Assembly: GCA_026826555.1 (NCBI GenBank)
Contig: JAKSZT010020895.1
Span: 3,434,848-3,498,847, forward strand
Reading direction: 5' to 3'
Length of the DNA: 64,000 bases
Source: Tolypeutes matacus
Taxonomy: Eukaryota; Chordata; Mammalia; Cingulata; Chlamyphoridae
Part shown: in pieces, positions 25,221 to 36,879 of the stretch
How positions within the stretch are numbered: position 1 is the first letter of the stretch
Layout of the letters: every line of letters starts with the position of its first letter
Notes under the pieces: generated by a model
Told to the model about the DNA's origin: nothing
Databases searched by the model: none
What the model saw: the letters and a program-made list of their open reading frames with translations, nothing else
Program-made: the position numbers and the translations under genes

Positions 25221-25567
25221 GAGGAAATGTTTAAATTCTTTTTTCCTAATTTTCTTTCTCTTCGGGATAGATTCTTTCAACAAGTACTTTGTAGTAATGA
25301 CTGTGTTGACTTCAATTTTGGAGTGCAGTAGCTATGTTAAAAGATTAACTATTTGGTCTTATTGAAGCCAACACAGAACTTCCTGTTTTTTTTCCAGTGG
25401 TAAATAAAATACTTACAGAATGTTTTAGTGTTGATTTGTGGAAATAGTTAATGTGTTTTGTTTATAACGGTGAGCTCCTATATTCAGTTGTTTGTCTTGA
25501 GTTTTATCATTGCCGTTAAATGTTAGTGTTTAGTATAAAAGAAAATAACCTAAATATTTAGAAATCA
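25221..25567 (+). mobile_element. Retro-inserted transcript fragment with A-tail
   Basis: A foreign 0.35 kb block interrupts L1 ORF2 and ends in about 13 A residues (25567-25579). L1 sequence on the two sides joins perfectly, and an imperfect target duplication around 'aaaaaagagt(t/g)gga' (25208-25219 and 25570-25585) is visible. It looks like the 3' end of a host mRNA copied by L1 machinery. I do not recognise the parent transcript. No open frame longer than chance is in it. Confidence 0.65.
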
Positions 25568-25636
25568 AAAAAAAAAAAAGAGTGGGAGTATCTATACTAA
25601 TATCAGACAAAATAAAATAGACATTTATTTTTTAAA

Positions 25637-28110
25637 TATATTTTTTATTTTTTCTAAAAGCTACTTAGATCACATAAAATGTTACTAAAAAAATATAAGG
25701 GATTCCCATATACCCCGCTCCTCACACCTCCCACATTTCCCCACATTAACAACTTCTTTCATTAGTGTGGAACATTCATTGAATTTGATGAACACATTTT
25801 TGAGCATTGCCACTAATGCTGGATTATAGTTTACACTGTAATTTCCACTCTCTCACCATCAATTCTGGAGGTTATGGCAGGATATATAATAGACTATCTT
25901 TTGTAGCAATGTCATTCAGGACAATTCCAAGTCCTGAATGTGACCCCATATTACCTACCCACTCCAGAACCAACTATAGGTTCAAATAGAAGGGACAGAA
26001 GAGGCATGTGTAGAGAAGTCACAACTGAGTCCAACGTGGACACACTTGGGAACACAAAGTCCAAAATAGGGCCCACTGACAAGTCACCAAACTCCAGACC
26101 TATCTGCCATGACCATAGGACCTGGGTGTCTGTGGAGCCCCTAGGATCTTCACTGTTTGGGGTAGTATCTACTTTGGCCATCTATGAGATCCTGCTGAGA
26201 CATGCGTAAGCATTACCTATCTGATGACCTCCCAACTCACTTTGAAGTCTCTTGGCCATTTAAACTCATTTGTCTTTACCTTTTCCCCCTTTTATTCAAG
26301 GTCTTTTTCCAGTTGTATCACCAGCCAGTGCTTGGTATTAATCCTTCAGGGCCAGGGAGACTCATCCCCAGAAATCATGTCCTTCGATGGGGGGAAGGTA
26401 TGGCATTTGTGTGCTGAATTTGGCTCAGAGAGAGGCCACATTTGAGTAATATAGAGGCTCTCAGGAGGTAACTGTTCGGCATCCCACAACACTAGGGTAA
26501 GTTTCAAATTCAAGAGCAAAAGGCTTATTATCATAGTCGTTAATATCAAGAGCCCATTATTGGACAATCCTTCTTCACTAGTCATTGTCCCTGTACTTGG
26601 GGGATTGTTGCTGTTCCAATAGAGAATGTGGCAGAGTTCTCCAGGATGGGGATTCAATCATCTTTTGGTTGTTATGTGAATCTCTACCCAGTGTGGCAAT
26701 GCCCCATGAACATTTAAACATATTTATATATCCTATGTGTATACCCAGGTGAACTTCCTCCCATGTATCTCCCATCACTGACATCCCATTTCATTGATCC
26801 TCCCCTGACACAGTTGTAACCCTTCTGTGATCCAAAACCTCTTCAAAATGAAGCCAAGAATATTGTCAAATTTTATTAATAGGAAAATTAAATAAAAGTG
26901 ATAGGTTTAAACATAAGAAAATAAAATACGTATAAATTTAGAAAAATTAAAACTAAAATAAAGTAAAAAAATCGGGATATTAAAAAATGAAAAATATTAA
27001 AATTTTTTTTGAAGTTTTTCATTTCATCACTGTAATATCTGTTGCCTGTATGTACAGTGACATTTTCTTCCATTTCTTCCCCAGTGTCTTACTTAAAAAA
27101 AATTTTTTTTTAAATTTTATCTTCAAAGGAGTTTTAGGGCACAGTAATGTTACATACAGAATATAGGGGACTCCCATATACCCAATATCCTCCCCCCTTT
27201 CCTCCTTCTCTATTACTAACCTTTTTATGTATGTATGGTTCATTTATTACAACTGATGTACAAAAATTTATACATAGCTTCTAACGATGGTCAATGTTTT
27301 ACATTATGGTTTACCTTTTAGACCATGCACTTTTATAAATTTTTGCTGAAATTCAACATGGCCTGTATCCAACATTGCAAGATCATGCCGAACACTTCCA
27401 TTGTCCCCTAAATACTCCCTCTTCCATTTATTCTATTCCTCCCTCCCACTCCTCTTGGGGCCCACTGAGAGCACCAGGCTTCACTCCTTGAAGGACAAGA
27501 TTCATAGGTACTTGCAACAACACTGAGGGATTGACACACTGATCTGTCCTCCCCAACTAGAAACAGCCCATGCTGTTGAGAAACACTCACCACTCTAAGA
27601 ACACATCAGGCCTCCCCAGGATGGGAGTCCAACTCCTTTCCTCTCATTATTGGTTCTCCATCCACTGTTACAACACACTATGAAAAAATGATCACTTGCA
27701 CATTCTCTAGAAGACTGCCCAGGTATGCTCTGTCCCAAATGCCCCCACATCCAATACCCTAAACCAGTAACCCATACTTGTCATATTACCAAAAGAGCTT
27801 TCTCAACATTGTAGTTTCAACCACATACCCATTAATCCCCAGTGTTCACCTGCTCCCTCCCAAAACCCTCATCACAGTTCCATGGACCATCCAAACCACC
27901 CTTCCCACCTTAACATCCTGTCAAACTTGCACCACCTAACCCAACAGTATCACTACAATCCTCTCATATCCCTTCACTGCACAACTATTCACTTCCAACT
28001 TATCATAGATTTTGCCCATATGGGTGTTGGCTCACAACCTCCTCCCTTTTTATTTCCTGCAAACCTGTCTTCCAGAGCCCATCTATCTGAGTCTGTTCAA
28101 TTTGCTTAAT
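25637..28110 (-). mobile_element. L1 copy B, 3' UTR
   Basis: The element's 3' end is at 25637, where L1 copy A is cut. The 3' UTR runs leftward in sense, with the same two modules as at 16.8-19.6 kb: distal about 25650-27070 (landmarks 'gagaggccacatttgag' at 26429-26445 and 'cttttattcaaggtcttttt' near 26288-26307) and proximal about 27100-28110. Unlike the copy at 16.8 kb, it joins ORF2 directly at about 28110, which proves that this 2.5 kb sequence is an L1 3' UTR. A part at about 25960 is shorter than in the other copies, which points to an internal deletion. Confidence 0.88.
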
Positions 28111-31100
28111 TCATATCAGAGAGGTCATGTAATATTTGTCCTTCCATGTCTGGCTTGCTTCACTCAACATAAGGTCCTCAAGAATCATCTATGTTATCAC
28201 GGGTGTTAGTATTGTATTCCTTCTTACAGCTGAGCAGTATTCCATTGTATGTATATAACACATTTGATTATCCATTCATCTGTTGATGGGCATGTGGGTG
28301 GATTCCAACTTTTGGCAATAGTGAATAATGTGAATAATACCTCTATGAATATTGGTGTGCATATATTGTTGTGTTTGTGTTCTTACTCTCAATTCCTCTG
28401 GGTATATACCCAACAGTGGAATTGCTGGGTCATATGGCAGATCTATAATTAGTTTTTTGAGGAACTGCCAAACTGCCCTCCACAATGACTGGACCATTCT
28501 ACATTCCTTCCAAAAGTGGATGAGTGTTACCATTCCTCCAAATCCTCTCCAAGAGTTATAGGCCCTTGTTTTCTTAATGACCGCCAGTCTAATGGGTGTA
28601 AGATGTTATCTCATTGTAGTTTTGATTTGCATTTCCCTAATAGCTAATGATGTTGAGCATCTTTTCATGTGCTTTTTAGACATTTGTATTTTATCTTTGG
28701 AGAAGTGTCTATTCAAAACACTTTCCCATTTTTTTAAATGCTTTTTTTGTCTTTTTATTTTTGAGATATAGGATTTCTCTATATATTCTGGATATTAGGT
28801 TCCTATCACATACATGTTTACCAAATAATTTCTCCCATTGAGTAGTCTGTATTACACTTTCTTGACAAACTCCTTTGAGGTGCAAAATATTTTAATTTTG
28901 AGGAGGTCGCATTGATCCATTTTTTCTTTTGCTGCTAGTGCTATGGATGAGAAGTTCATGAAACCATTTCCTTCTACAGGATCCTGTAGATGCTTCCCTA
29001 CATTATCTTCCAAGGACTTTATGGTCTTAGTTCTTATATTTAGATCTTTGATACATGTTAAGTTGATTTTTTTATACGTTGAGAGATGGTGTTCCTCTCT
29101 CATTGTTTTGGATATTTATATCCAGTTCTCAAAGCACCATTTGTTGAAGAGGCTGTTCTTTCCCAGTTGAGTGGGCTTGGTGGCCTTTTCGGATATCAGA
29201 TGACTGAATATGCAAGAGTTTATATCAGAACTCTCAATTTGGTTCCATTGGTCAGTATATATCTTCTTGTGCAAATATCATGCTATTTATTTTGACCACT
29301 GTATCTTTGTAGTATGTTTGAAAATCAGTCAGTGTGATTCCTCCAATTTCATTTTTCTTTTCCTATATGTCTTTGACTATTTGGAGCCTCTTGCCCTTCC
29401 AAATAAATTTCATAGTTAGTTTTTCCAATTTTGTAAAAAATGCTGTGTTGATTTTTATTGGAATTTCATTAAATCTCTAGAACAATTTGGGTAGGATAGA
29501 CATCTTAATGATGTTTAGTCTTCTCATCCATTAACAGGGAATAATTTTCCATGAATTTAAGTCTACTTTGATTATCTTTAACAGTGTTGTGTAATGTTCT
29601 GTGTATAAGTCATTTACATCTTTTGTTAAATTCATTTGAGATATTTGATTCTTTCAGTTGCTATTGTAAATGGGATTTCCCCCTTGATTGTCACCTCAGA
29701 TTGCTCATTATTGGAGTACATGTATTGTACTGATTTTTGTTCATTGATCTTATAATCTGAGACTTTATTGTACTCATTTATAAGCTCTAGAACCTTTGTT
29801 GTAGATTTCTCAGGACTTTCTATGTATAAGATCTTTTCGTTTGCAAATAGTGAAATTTTTAATTCTTCCTTTCCAATTTGGATGACTTTTATATCTTTTT
29901 CTTTCCTAAGTGCTAAAGTACTTCAAATACAATATTAAATATGAGCAGTGAGAGTGGGCATCCTATTCTTGTACCCAATCTTAGAGGGAAAGCTTTTAGG
30001 AATTTACCATTGTATTTGATGTTAACTGTTGGTTTTTCATATATACTGTTTATCATGTTGTGGAAGTTTTCTTCTATTCCTATTCTTTCCAGTGTTTTTA
30101 TCAGGAAAGTGTGCTGTATGTTACCGAATGCTTCTTCTGCATCTATAGAGATGATCATGTGATTTTTTTGCTTTCGATCTGTTTATGTGGTGTAAAATGT
30201 TGATTGATTTTCTGAACCATCCTTGCATACCAGGGATGAAACCCACTTGGTCATGGTGTATAATTCATTTGATATGTTCTTGAATATGATTAACAAGTAT
30301 TTTGTTTAGGATTTTAGCATCTAGATTCATTAGTAACATAGGTCTGTAATTTTCTTTTCTTTTGGTGTCTTTCTTTGACTTTGTTATTAGGATAATGTTG
30401 GCACCATAGAATGAGTTAAGCAATGTTCATTCTACTTCTATTTTTTGGAAGAGTTTAAGCAGGATTGGTGTTAGTTCTTTCTGGAATGTTTGGTAGAATT
30501 CACCAGTGAAGCAATCTGATCCTGGGCTCTTCTTATTTGGAAGTTTTTTGATGACAAAATCAATCTCATTACTTGTCAGTTTGTTGAGTTCATCAATTTC
30601 TTCTTTCATCATTGTAGGCTACTTGTGTGTTTGTAGGAATTTGTCCAATTCCTTTTTTTTTTTCAAAAGTCTAAAAGTTTATTGCCAGAATAGCAAACTT
30701 CACAAAGACACCATTTTTAAAGTATGTAGAAAATAACAAGCAAAATAAACAGAAAACTTTGACCAAAGAAAAGCCAAGATTGCTATTCCTTTTATTATCA
30801 TTCTTGTTGGTATATAATTTTTCAAAGTATGATCTTATAATACTCTTTATTTCTGTGGATCAGTAGTGATATCCCACTCCTCAATTCTTATTTTGTGTAT
30901 TTCCATCTTCTCTCTTTTTTCCTTTGTTAGTTTAGATAAGGGTCAGTCAATTTTACTGATCTTCTTGAAGAACTACCTTTTGGTTTTGTTTCTTTTTTTC
31001 TAATGTCTTTTTATTTTGTATTTCATTTAGTTCTGCTCTAATCTTTGTATTCCCTTCTTTCTACTTCTTTTGGGGTTAGGTTGTTGTTCTTTTTCTAATA

Positions 31101-31611
31101 CATGTAAGTGTGCAGTTATGTCTACAATTTCACCTCTTTCTTCTTTTTTGATATATGCATTTGTGGCTATGAATTTCCCTCTCAGTACAGCTTTTGCTGC
31201 ATCCCATAGGTTTTTATATGTTGTTTTCTCATTTTCATTTGTTTCAAGATAGTTATTGATTTCTTTTGTAACTTCCTCCTTGACCCACTGTTTGTCTAAG
31301 AATGTATTGTTTAACTTCCATATCTCTGTGCCTAATCTGGTTCTCTGCCCCTTACTGATTTCCATCTTCATTCCATTGTGGACAGTGAAATTACTTTGTA
31401 TTTTTTGAATCTTTCTGAAGTCATTAAGAATTGTTCTGTGGCCTGGCATGTGGTTTATCCTGCAGAATGACCTATGTGCACTCAAGAAGAATATATATCC
31501 TACTGTGTTTAGGTGTAAAGTTTTGTATATATCAATTAGGTCCAGATCCTCTAATGTATTATTAAAAGTCTTTGTTTTTTTATTGATTCTCTGTGGAGAT
31601 GTTCTGTCTAA
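28111..31611 (-). pseudogene. L1 copy B ORF2 (endonuclease/reverse transcriptase), broken
   Basis: ORF2p cuts target DNA and reverse-transcribes L1 RNA. Read from 31611 leftward: the endonuclease-RT linker is open for 152 codons at 31027-31485 ([17 protein letters not shown] motif), the RT start is open at 30427-30612 (KLPNKKSPGSDCFTGEFYQ), the RT palm is open at 29913-30158 ([19 protein letters not shown] and TRIGCPLS), and the C-terminal part runs 28276-29100. The catalytic FADD box has become FANE at about 29825-29852, so the enzyme is dead even apart from the stops and frameshifts. The N-terminal endonuclease half is absent: sequence jumps at 31611. A small retro-insert sits at 30657-30784. 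Confidence 0.92.
30657..30784 (-). mobile_element. Retro-inserted transcript 3' end (processed pseudogene fragment)
   Basis: The minus strand ends in 'caataaacttttagac' followed by an A-tail (T-run 30653-30663 on plus), so it contains a canonical AATAAA signal at about 30674-30683. A 9-bp target duplication 'attcctttt' is at 30648-30656 and 30785-30793. It is about 125 bases of what looks like a 3' UTR of a host mRNA. I do not recognise the gene. Confidence 0.75.
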
Positions 31612-32110
31612 TGGACAGGATTGGGGAATGAACTATGGACTAGAATGGACTTAATGGTATTCTACTATAGAAATGTTGTGGTTCTAGCAATGGAAGAAAT
31701 TACAACATTGATGTAGAGGTAGTGGCCACTGGAGGCTATAAGAGCAGGGAGAGGGAAAAACATTTGTAATATGGGGGCTTTTTTAGGACTTGAGAATCAC
31801 CTGAATGACATTGCAACAACAGGAATAGACCATTTTATATCAACCCATAACATGCAGGAATGTGTGGAAGAAAGTGTAGACTACAATGTGAACTAAGGAC
31901 CATGTTCAGTGGCAATGCCCCAGGATGTGTTTATCAATTGCAACGAATGTGCCACACTAATGAAGGAATGTGTTTATGTGGGAGGGTGTGGGAGGCATGG
32001 GGAGTGGGGCATATGGAAATAACTATATTTTATGTTAGCATTTATGTAATCTAAGTAACTTAAAATTTTTTTTAAAATTACTATTGAAAAAATAAATTGC
32101 TTCAACCATT
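31612..32110 (+). mobile_element. L1 3' UTR end fragment, opposite orientation inside copy B
   Basis: The order 'aactatggactagaatggac' (31629-31648), 'gttctagcaatggaagaaat' (31681-31700) and 'aggatgtgtttatcaattgc' (31921-31940) matches the last 0.5 kb of the distal 3' UTR module, as in the plus copy at 59.9-60.4 kb. It ends near an AATAAA at about 32088-32093. Its orientation is opposite to the ORF2 that it abuts. Confidence 0.8.
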
Positions 32111-32115
32111 TTTTT

Positions 32116-32350
32116 TAAAAAAGAAGACACTAGGAGAACATACTGAAGAAATTTTAAACATACAAAACTAGATAATGGATATGATGGTGATGAAAGACAC
32201 AATCCAAGAAATCAAAAAATCACTGGAAGTACATAACAGCAGATTTGACCAGGCAGAGGAAAGAATTAGCAATGTTGAATACAAACAGACAGTAGAACAG
32301 ATAGATAAAAGTAGAAAAAATCCAGCAGAGACTTTGGGATCTGAATGACA
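32116..32350 (+). pseudogene. L1 ORF1 fragment, inverted relative to copy B
   Basis: The block from 'gaagacactaggagaacat' (32122-32140) to 'gggatctgaatgacaacacc' is the same as 24132-24395 in copy A (coiled-coil part of ORF1). About 235 bases remain, and frames are broken. It points away from ORF2 of copy B, and abuts a 5' UTR in the opposite orientation at about 32351, so at least one inversion occurred here. Confidence 0.8.
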
Positions 32351-32351
32351 A

Positions 32352-33555
32352 CACCCCTTTAGGCCCCTGATGAGCTTCTCAGGCTGTGGGTTTTCATCAA
32401 TCAATAACCCTGCAGCCTGCCCTCTGCAGGTTTTTAACAGGGTTTTAGTGAGTAAACTAAGTTAAATTTAAAAGAGGAATCTTTTTTTTTTTAAAGAAAA
32501 ATAAGAGACCCAATAGAATCTAATACAAAAATAATGTCTATGTGTTCCTTGTCCTAAAGTATCAGCAAGATGTTTGATAACCTGGTGAAATACTACTCTA
32601 AGGAGAGCCAGGAATAGAAACAGGGACCTTGTGTATTTAAAGGACAAAGACTCCTCCAGTAATCTAAATTCTTTCATTGGGTCAGTTACCTAGGAAGTGA
32701 TATAGTCACTTTCCCCAGGGCAAGTTTGACTCTTTGCAGTTGGGTAGATTCCTGCTAATTAGGAGTCTGTCTGTCCCTGTCTCCTTTCTATTCTTATTGC
32801 TTTCTCTTCCAGGGCTGCAGGGTGAAATAGCCTGTGTGACCACAGACCCCCTCACCTTTCCTGGCCAGGTTGAATTTTCTTCTGAAATTCAAATGGTATC
32901 CTAGTATCTGAACTCACCACAGAGAAATGTCTCTCAACCCTCCTCCAGACTTCCCCTTCCTCCCAGAGGACCCTAAATAGGCCCTTGGAAGTTTATTAAG
33001 GGCTCTCTTAGGGCAATTGGAATTCTGAAAAGTTTTCAGCACCAGTGTAGTCAATTGCCTGACTCCTCCCTCTCCCAGTCTAAGTCTGCAGCTTGCAGTT
33101 CAGCTGTGTAAATCAGGCTGCCTTAGCAGTATTGCCTCTCCGCTCTTCCTGGAGCCACCCTTTGCCAGCTGGTATGTTCCCTAAAGTTCAAAGGGGGTCC
33201 AGGTAAACAAACCTACAGAAAAGAAACACCTCTCCATCCTTCATTAGAACACTCTTATGACTGGAGAACACTATCTCTCACTCAGTGGCTGGAGGGAGTA
33301 AGTTGTTTCAAAGCAGCTTTTTGTTTTGAGAGTGGTGCTTAGCCACCCACTGTTTCCAGCCATCGGGAAAGAAACTCATGGTTTTCACTTGGGCTTTCTA
33401 TCCCTTTGTCCAGTTCCCTCCACATCAATGCCCTGAAATCTGCTCTGTGATTTCCCAAAACAGCTCACTCAGGCAGGATCTTGCCCCTTTTCAGCTGTTT
33501 TTTGTCAGAGAGCTGGTGAGTGCCCACATAAATTGATGCCATTTTGCTCTATTTC
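32352..33555 (-). mobile_element. L1 copy B, 5' UTR
   Basis: The reverse strand matches the 5' UTR of copy A. Shared blocks include 'actcactaaaaccctgtt' (about 32440-32455 on the opposite strand), 'gggctgcaggg' near 32812 and the T-run at 32480-32490. It is about 1.2 kb long, GC-richer than the rest, and begins at about 33555, where ORF2 of copy A resumes. A likely target duplication of about 10 bases (ATAGACTTTA-like, imperfect) flanks copy B at about 25627-25638 and 33551-33565. Confidence 0.75.
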
Positions 33556-36500
33556 CCAATATAGGCTTTAAATTCAAAACTATTGTAAGAGACAAAGAAG
33601 GCCACTGTATGTTAATAAAAGGGATAATTTTTATTAAAAAGAACATTCATAAACTTTTATGCACCTAAAAGTGTGCCTCAAAATGCATGAGGTAAACAAT
33701 GGTAAAACTAAGTGGAGAAATAGATGCCTCCACAATTATAGTGGAGGACTTTAATACACCATTATCACCATTAGCCAGAACATCTCAGCAGAGAATGAAT
33801 AAAGGAACAAAGACCTTGAATAATACATTAGAGTATCTGGACCTAATAGACATATACAAAACATTACACTGAAATACAGTGGGATATATGTTTTTCTCGA
33901 GTGCACATGGATCATTCTGTAGGATAGACCACATGCTAGGCCATGGAACAACTCTCAATAAATTCAGAAAAATTGAAAAATTCAAATTACACAAAGTAAT
34001 TTCTCTGACCACAAAGGAATGAAGGTGGAAATCAGTAAGGGGCAGAGAACCAGATGAGGCATAAAGATATGGAAATTAAAAAACACACTATTAGAAAAAC
34101 AGTGAGTCAAGGAGGAAATTACAAAAGAAATCAATAACTACCTTGAAATGAATGAAAATGACAACACAACACATCAAAACCTATGAGATGCAGAAAAAGC
34201 TGTACTTAGAGGGAAATTCATAGCCACAAATGCCTATCTTTAAAAAAAGAAGAAAGAGCTAAAATCAAAGACCTTATTGCACACTTGAAGGAATTAGAAA
34301 TAGAACAAGAAACCAATCCCAAAGCAAGTAGAAAGAAGGAAATAATGAAGATTAGAGCAGAGCTAATTGAAATTGAAAAAAGAGAAAGCATTAGGAAAAA
34401 TAAACCAAACCAAAACCTGGTTCTTTACAAAGATTAATAAAATGACAATGCCTTAGCCAGACTAACAAAGAAAAAAAGAGAGAAGATGCAAATACATGAA
34501 ATAAGAAACGAGTTAGAGGATATCACCACTGACCCACAGAAAAAAGAGCATCATAAGAGAATACTTTGAAAAATCATATGCCTACATGATGGATAATTTA
34601 GAGCAGCCTACATTGATGAATAAAGAAATTGATGAACTCAACAGACCAATCACAAGTAACAACATAAGATTTGTCATGAAAAACTCCCAACTAAGGAGAA
34701 CCCAGGACCAGACAGCTTCATAGGTGAATTCTACCAAACATTCAAGAAAGAACTAACCAAATCCTGCTTAAAGTCTTCCAAAAAACAGAAATAAAGGGAA
34801 CATTGACTAATCACTCTATGATGGCAATATCACCCTAATAAAAAAGCCAAACAATGATGTCACAAGAAAGGAAAACTATAGATCAATCTCTCTAGTGAAC
34901 CTAGATGCTAATATACTCAATGTAATACTTGCTAATTGTATTCAACAACACATCAAATGAATTATACACAACTAGGTTTCATCCTTGATAGGAAAGGATG
35001 GCTCAATATAAAAAAATCAATCAATTTAATACACCATATAAACAGATTGAAAGAAAAAAATCATGTTATTTCTAGAGATGAGGAAGCATTTGACAAAATA
35101 ACAGCACCCTTTTCTGCTAAAAACACTTCAAAAGATAGGAAGAGAAGGAAACTTCTTCAACATTATAAAGGTAATATATGAATAATCCACAGCTAACATA
35201 TTCAATGGTAAAATCCTAAAAGCTTTTCCTCTAATATTGGGAACAAGACAAGGATGCCCACTTTCACCACTCTTATTTACCATTGTTTTAGAAGTACTTG
35301 CTTGAGCCATTATGCAAGAAAAAGATATAAAAGGCATCCAAATTGGAAAGTAAGAAGTAAAAATTTTACTATTTGCAGATGACATGATCTTATACATAGA
35401 AAGCCCTGAGAAATCTAGAACAGATCTTCTAGAGCTTATAAATGAAATCAGTAAAGCAGCAGGTTATAAGATCAGTGTGCCAAAATCAGTATTATTTCTT
35501 AACACTAATAATGAGCAAACTGAGGAGGAAATCAAGGAAAAAAAAAAAAAAAACATTTACAATAGCAACAAAAGAATCAATAGCTAGGAATAAATTTAAC
35601 TAAAGATATAAATAATTTGTATACAAGGAACTACACAACATTGCTAAAGGAAATCAAAGAAGACCTAAATAAATGGAAGAATATTACATGTTCATTTATA
35701 GGAAAACTAAACATCATTAAGATGTCTATCCTACCCAAACTATTTATAGATTTACTCCAATTCCAATAAAAATTACAACAGCATTTTTTACTGAATTGGA
35801 AAAGCTAACTATGAAGTTTATTTGGAAGGGCAGTGCACCCTGAACAGCCAAAGAAATATTGAAAAAGAAAAATGAAATTGGAGGAAACACTCTAGCTGAC
35901 TCTAAAACATACTACAAAGTTGCAGTGGTCAAAACTGCATGGTATTGGCCCAAGGATGGACATACCAACCAATGGAACTGAACTGAAATTTCAGATATAG
36001 ATCCTCACATATACAGTCATCTGATATTCGACAAGGCCACCAAGGCCACTCAACTGTCAAAGAATGGCATCTAACCAATGGTGCTTGGAGAACTGGATAT
36101 CCATATCAAAAGGAATGAGAGAGTAATACCACCTCACATCTTATACAAAAATTAACTCAATATGAATCAAAGATATAAATATAAGAGCCAAGACCATTAA
36201 GATCTTGGAAGATAATGTAAGGAAGCATCTACAGGAACTTGTATTAGGAAATGGTTTCATGAACTTTACATTCAAAGCATGAGCAATAAAATAATTGGAC
36301 CTCCTCATAATTAAAAACTTTCACTTCAAAGGAGCTTGTCAAGAAACTGAAAAGTCAGCCTAATTAATAAGAGGAAATATTTGGTAACCATCTATTTGAT
36401 AGGGGCCTAATATCCAGCATATATGAAGAAATCCTACACCTCAAAAAAAAAAAAAAAAGAAAAAAAGAAAAAACAACAACAACAACAACAAAAAAACTAA

Positions 36501-36661
36501 ACAACCCATTTAGAAAATGGGCAAGAGATTTGAATAGACACTTCTCCAAAGAAGAACTACAAATGGCTAGAAAGCACATGAAAAGATGCTTAACATCACT
36601 AGCTATTAGGGAAATAGGGAAATGCAAATCAAAACTGCAGTGAGATAACATCTTACACTCA
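33556..36661 (+). pseudogene. L1 copy A ORF2, resumed, broken
   Basis: The endonuclease wording that stops at 25636 ('aatatcagacaaaataaaat') continues here ('ttaaattcaaaactattg', 33564-33581). The rest of the endonuclease is at 33700-34030, the linker at 34060-34440, and RT at 34600-35590. A 68-codon open piece at 35384-35587 directly follows an intact FADDM box (35371-35386). The RT palm wording '[12 protein letters not shown]' is at about 35240-35275. The C-terminal part runs to 36660. Frameshifts and stops are numerous. The element has no 3' UTR or poly(A): at 36661 it passes directly into the right end of Tigger1, so a deletion removed its 3' end. An A-rich (CAA)n patch lies at 36440-36496. 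Confidence 0.9.
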
Positions 36662-36877
36662 AATGATGGTTAGAATTTTTAGCAATAAAGTATTTTTTCA
36701 TTAAGGTATGAAAATTGATTTTTAGACATAGTTCAATTGCACACTTTATAGACTACAGTGTAAACAACTTTTATATGGAGTGGGAAAACAACAAATTCAT
36801 GTGACTACCTTTATTGAAATATTCACTTTATTGTACTGGTCTGGAACAGAACATGCAATATCTCTGAGGTATGCTTG
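36662..36877 (+). mobile_element. Tigger1 DNA transposon, right end
   Basis: The block 'tgatggttagaatttttagc' (36664-36683) is the last part of the Tigger1 transposase 3' region. The right terminal inverted repeat ends 'gaggtatgcttg' at 36877, followed by TA. With the left end at 21313 this makes a complete pair of ends around about 15 kb of later insertions. The middle of the transposase (DDE domain) is missing. Confidence 0.92.
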
Positions 36878-36879
36878 TA

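Larger units (their letters stand above)
22111..25636 (+). mobile_element. L1 copy A, left part: 5' UTR, ORF1, start of ORF2
   Basis: This is a long L1 on the plus strand. The 5' UTR runs from about 22111 to 23100 and is GC-richer than its surroundings; its last part ('gctgcagggtgattgattga', 23032-23051) also occurs, inverted, at 32390-32420 in copy B. A pyrimidine-rich tract (23101-23820, with a SINE in it) comes before ORF1 (about 23985-24930). ORF2 starts near 25040 with the endonuclease wording ('agagacacagattggcaca', 25071-25089) and is interrupted at about 25636 by copy B. ORF2 resumes at 33556. Confidence 0.9.
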
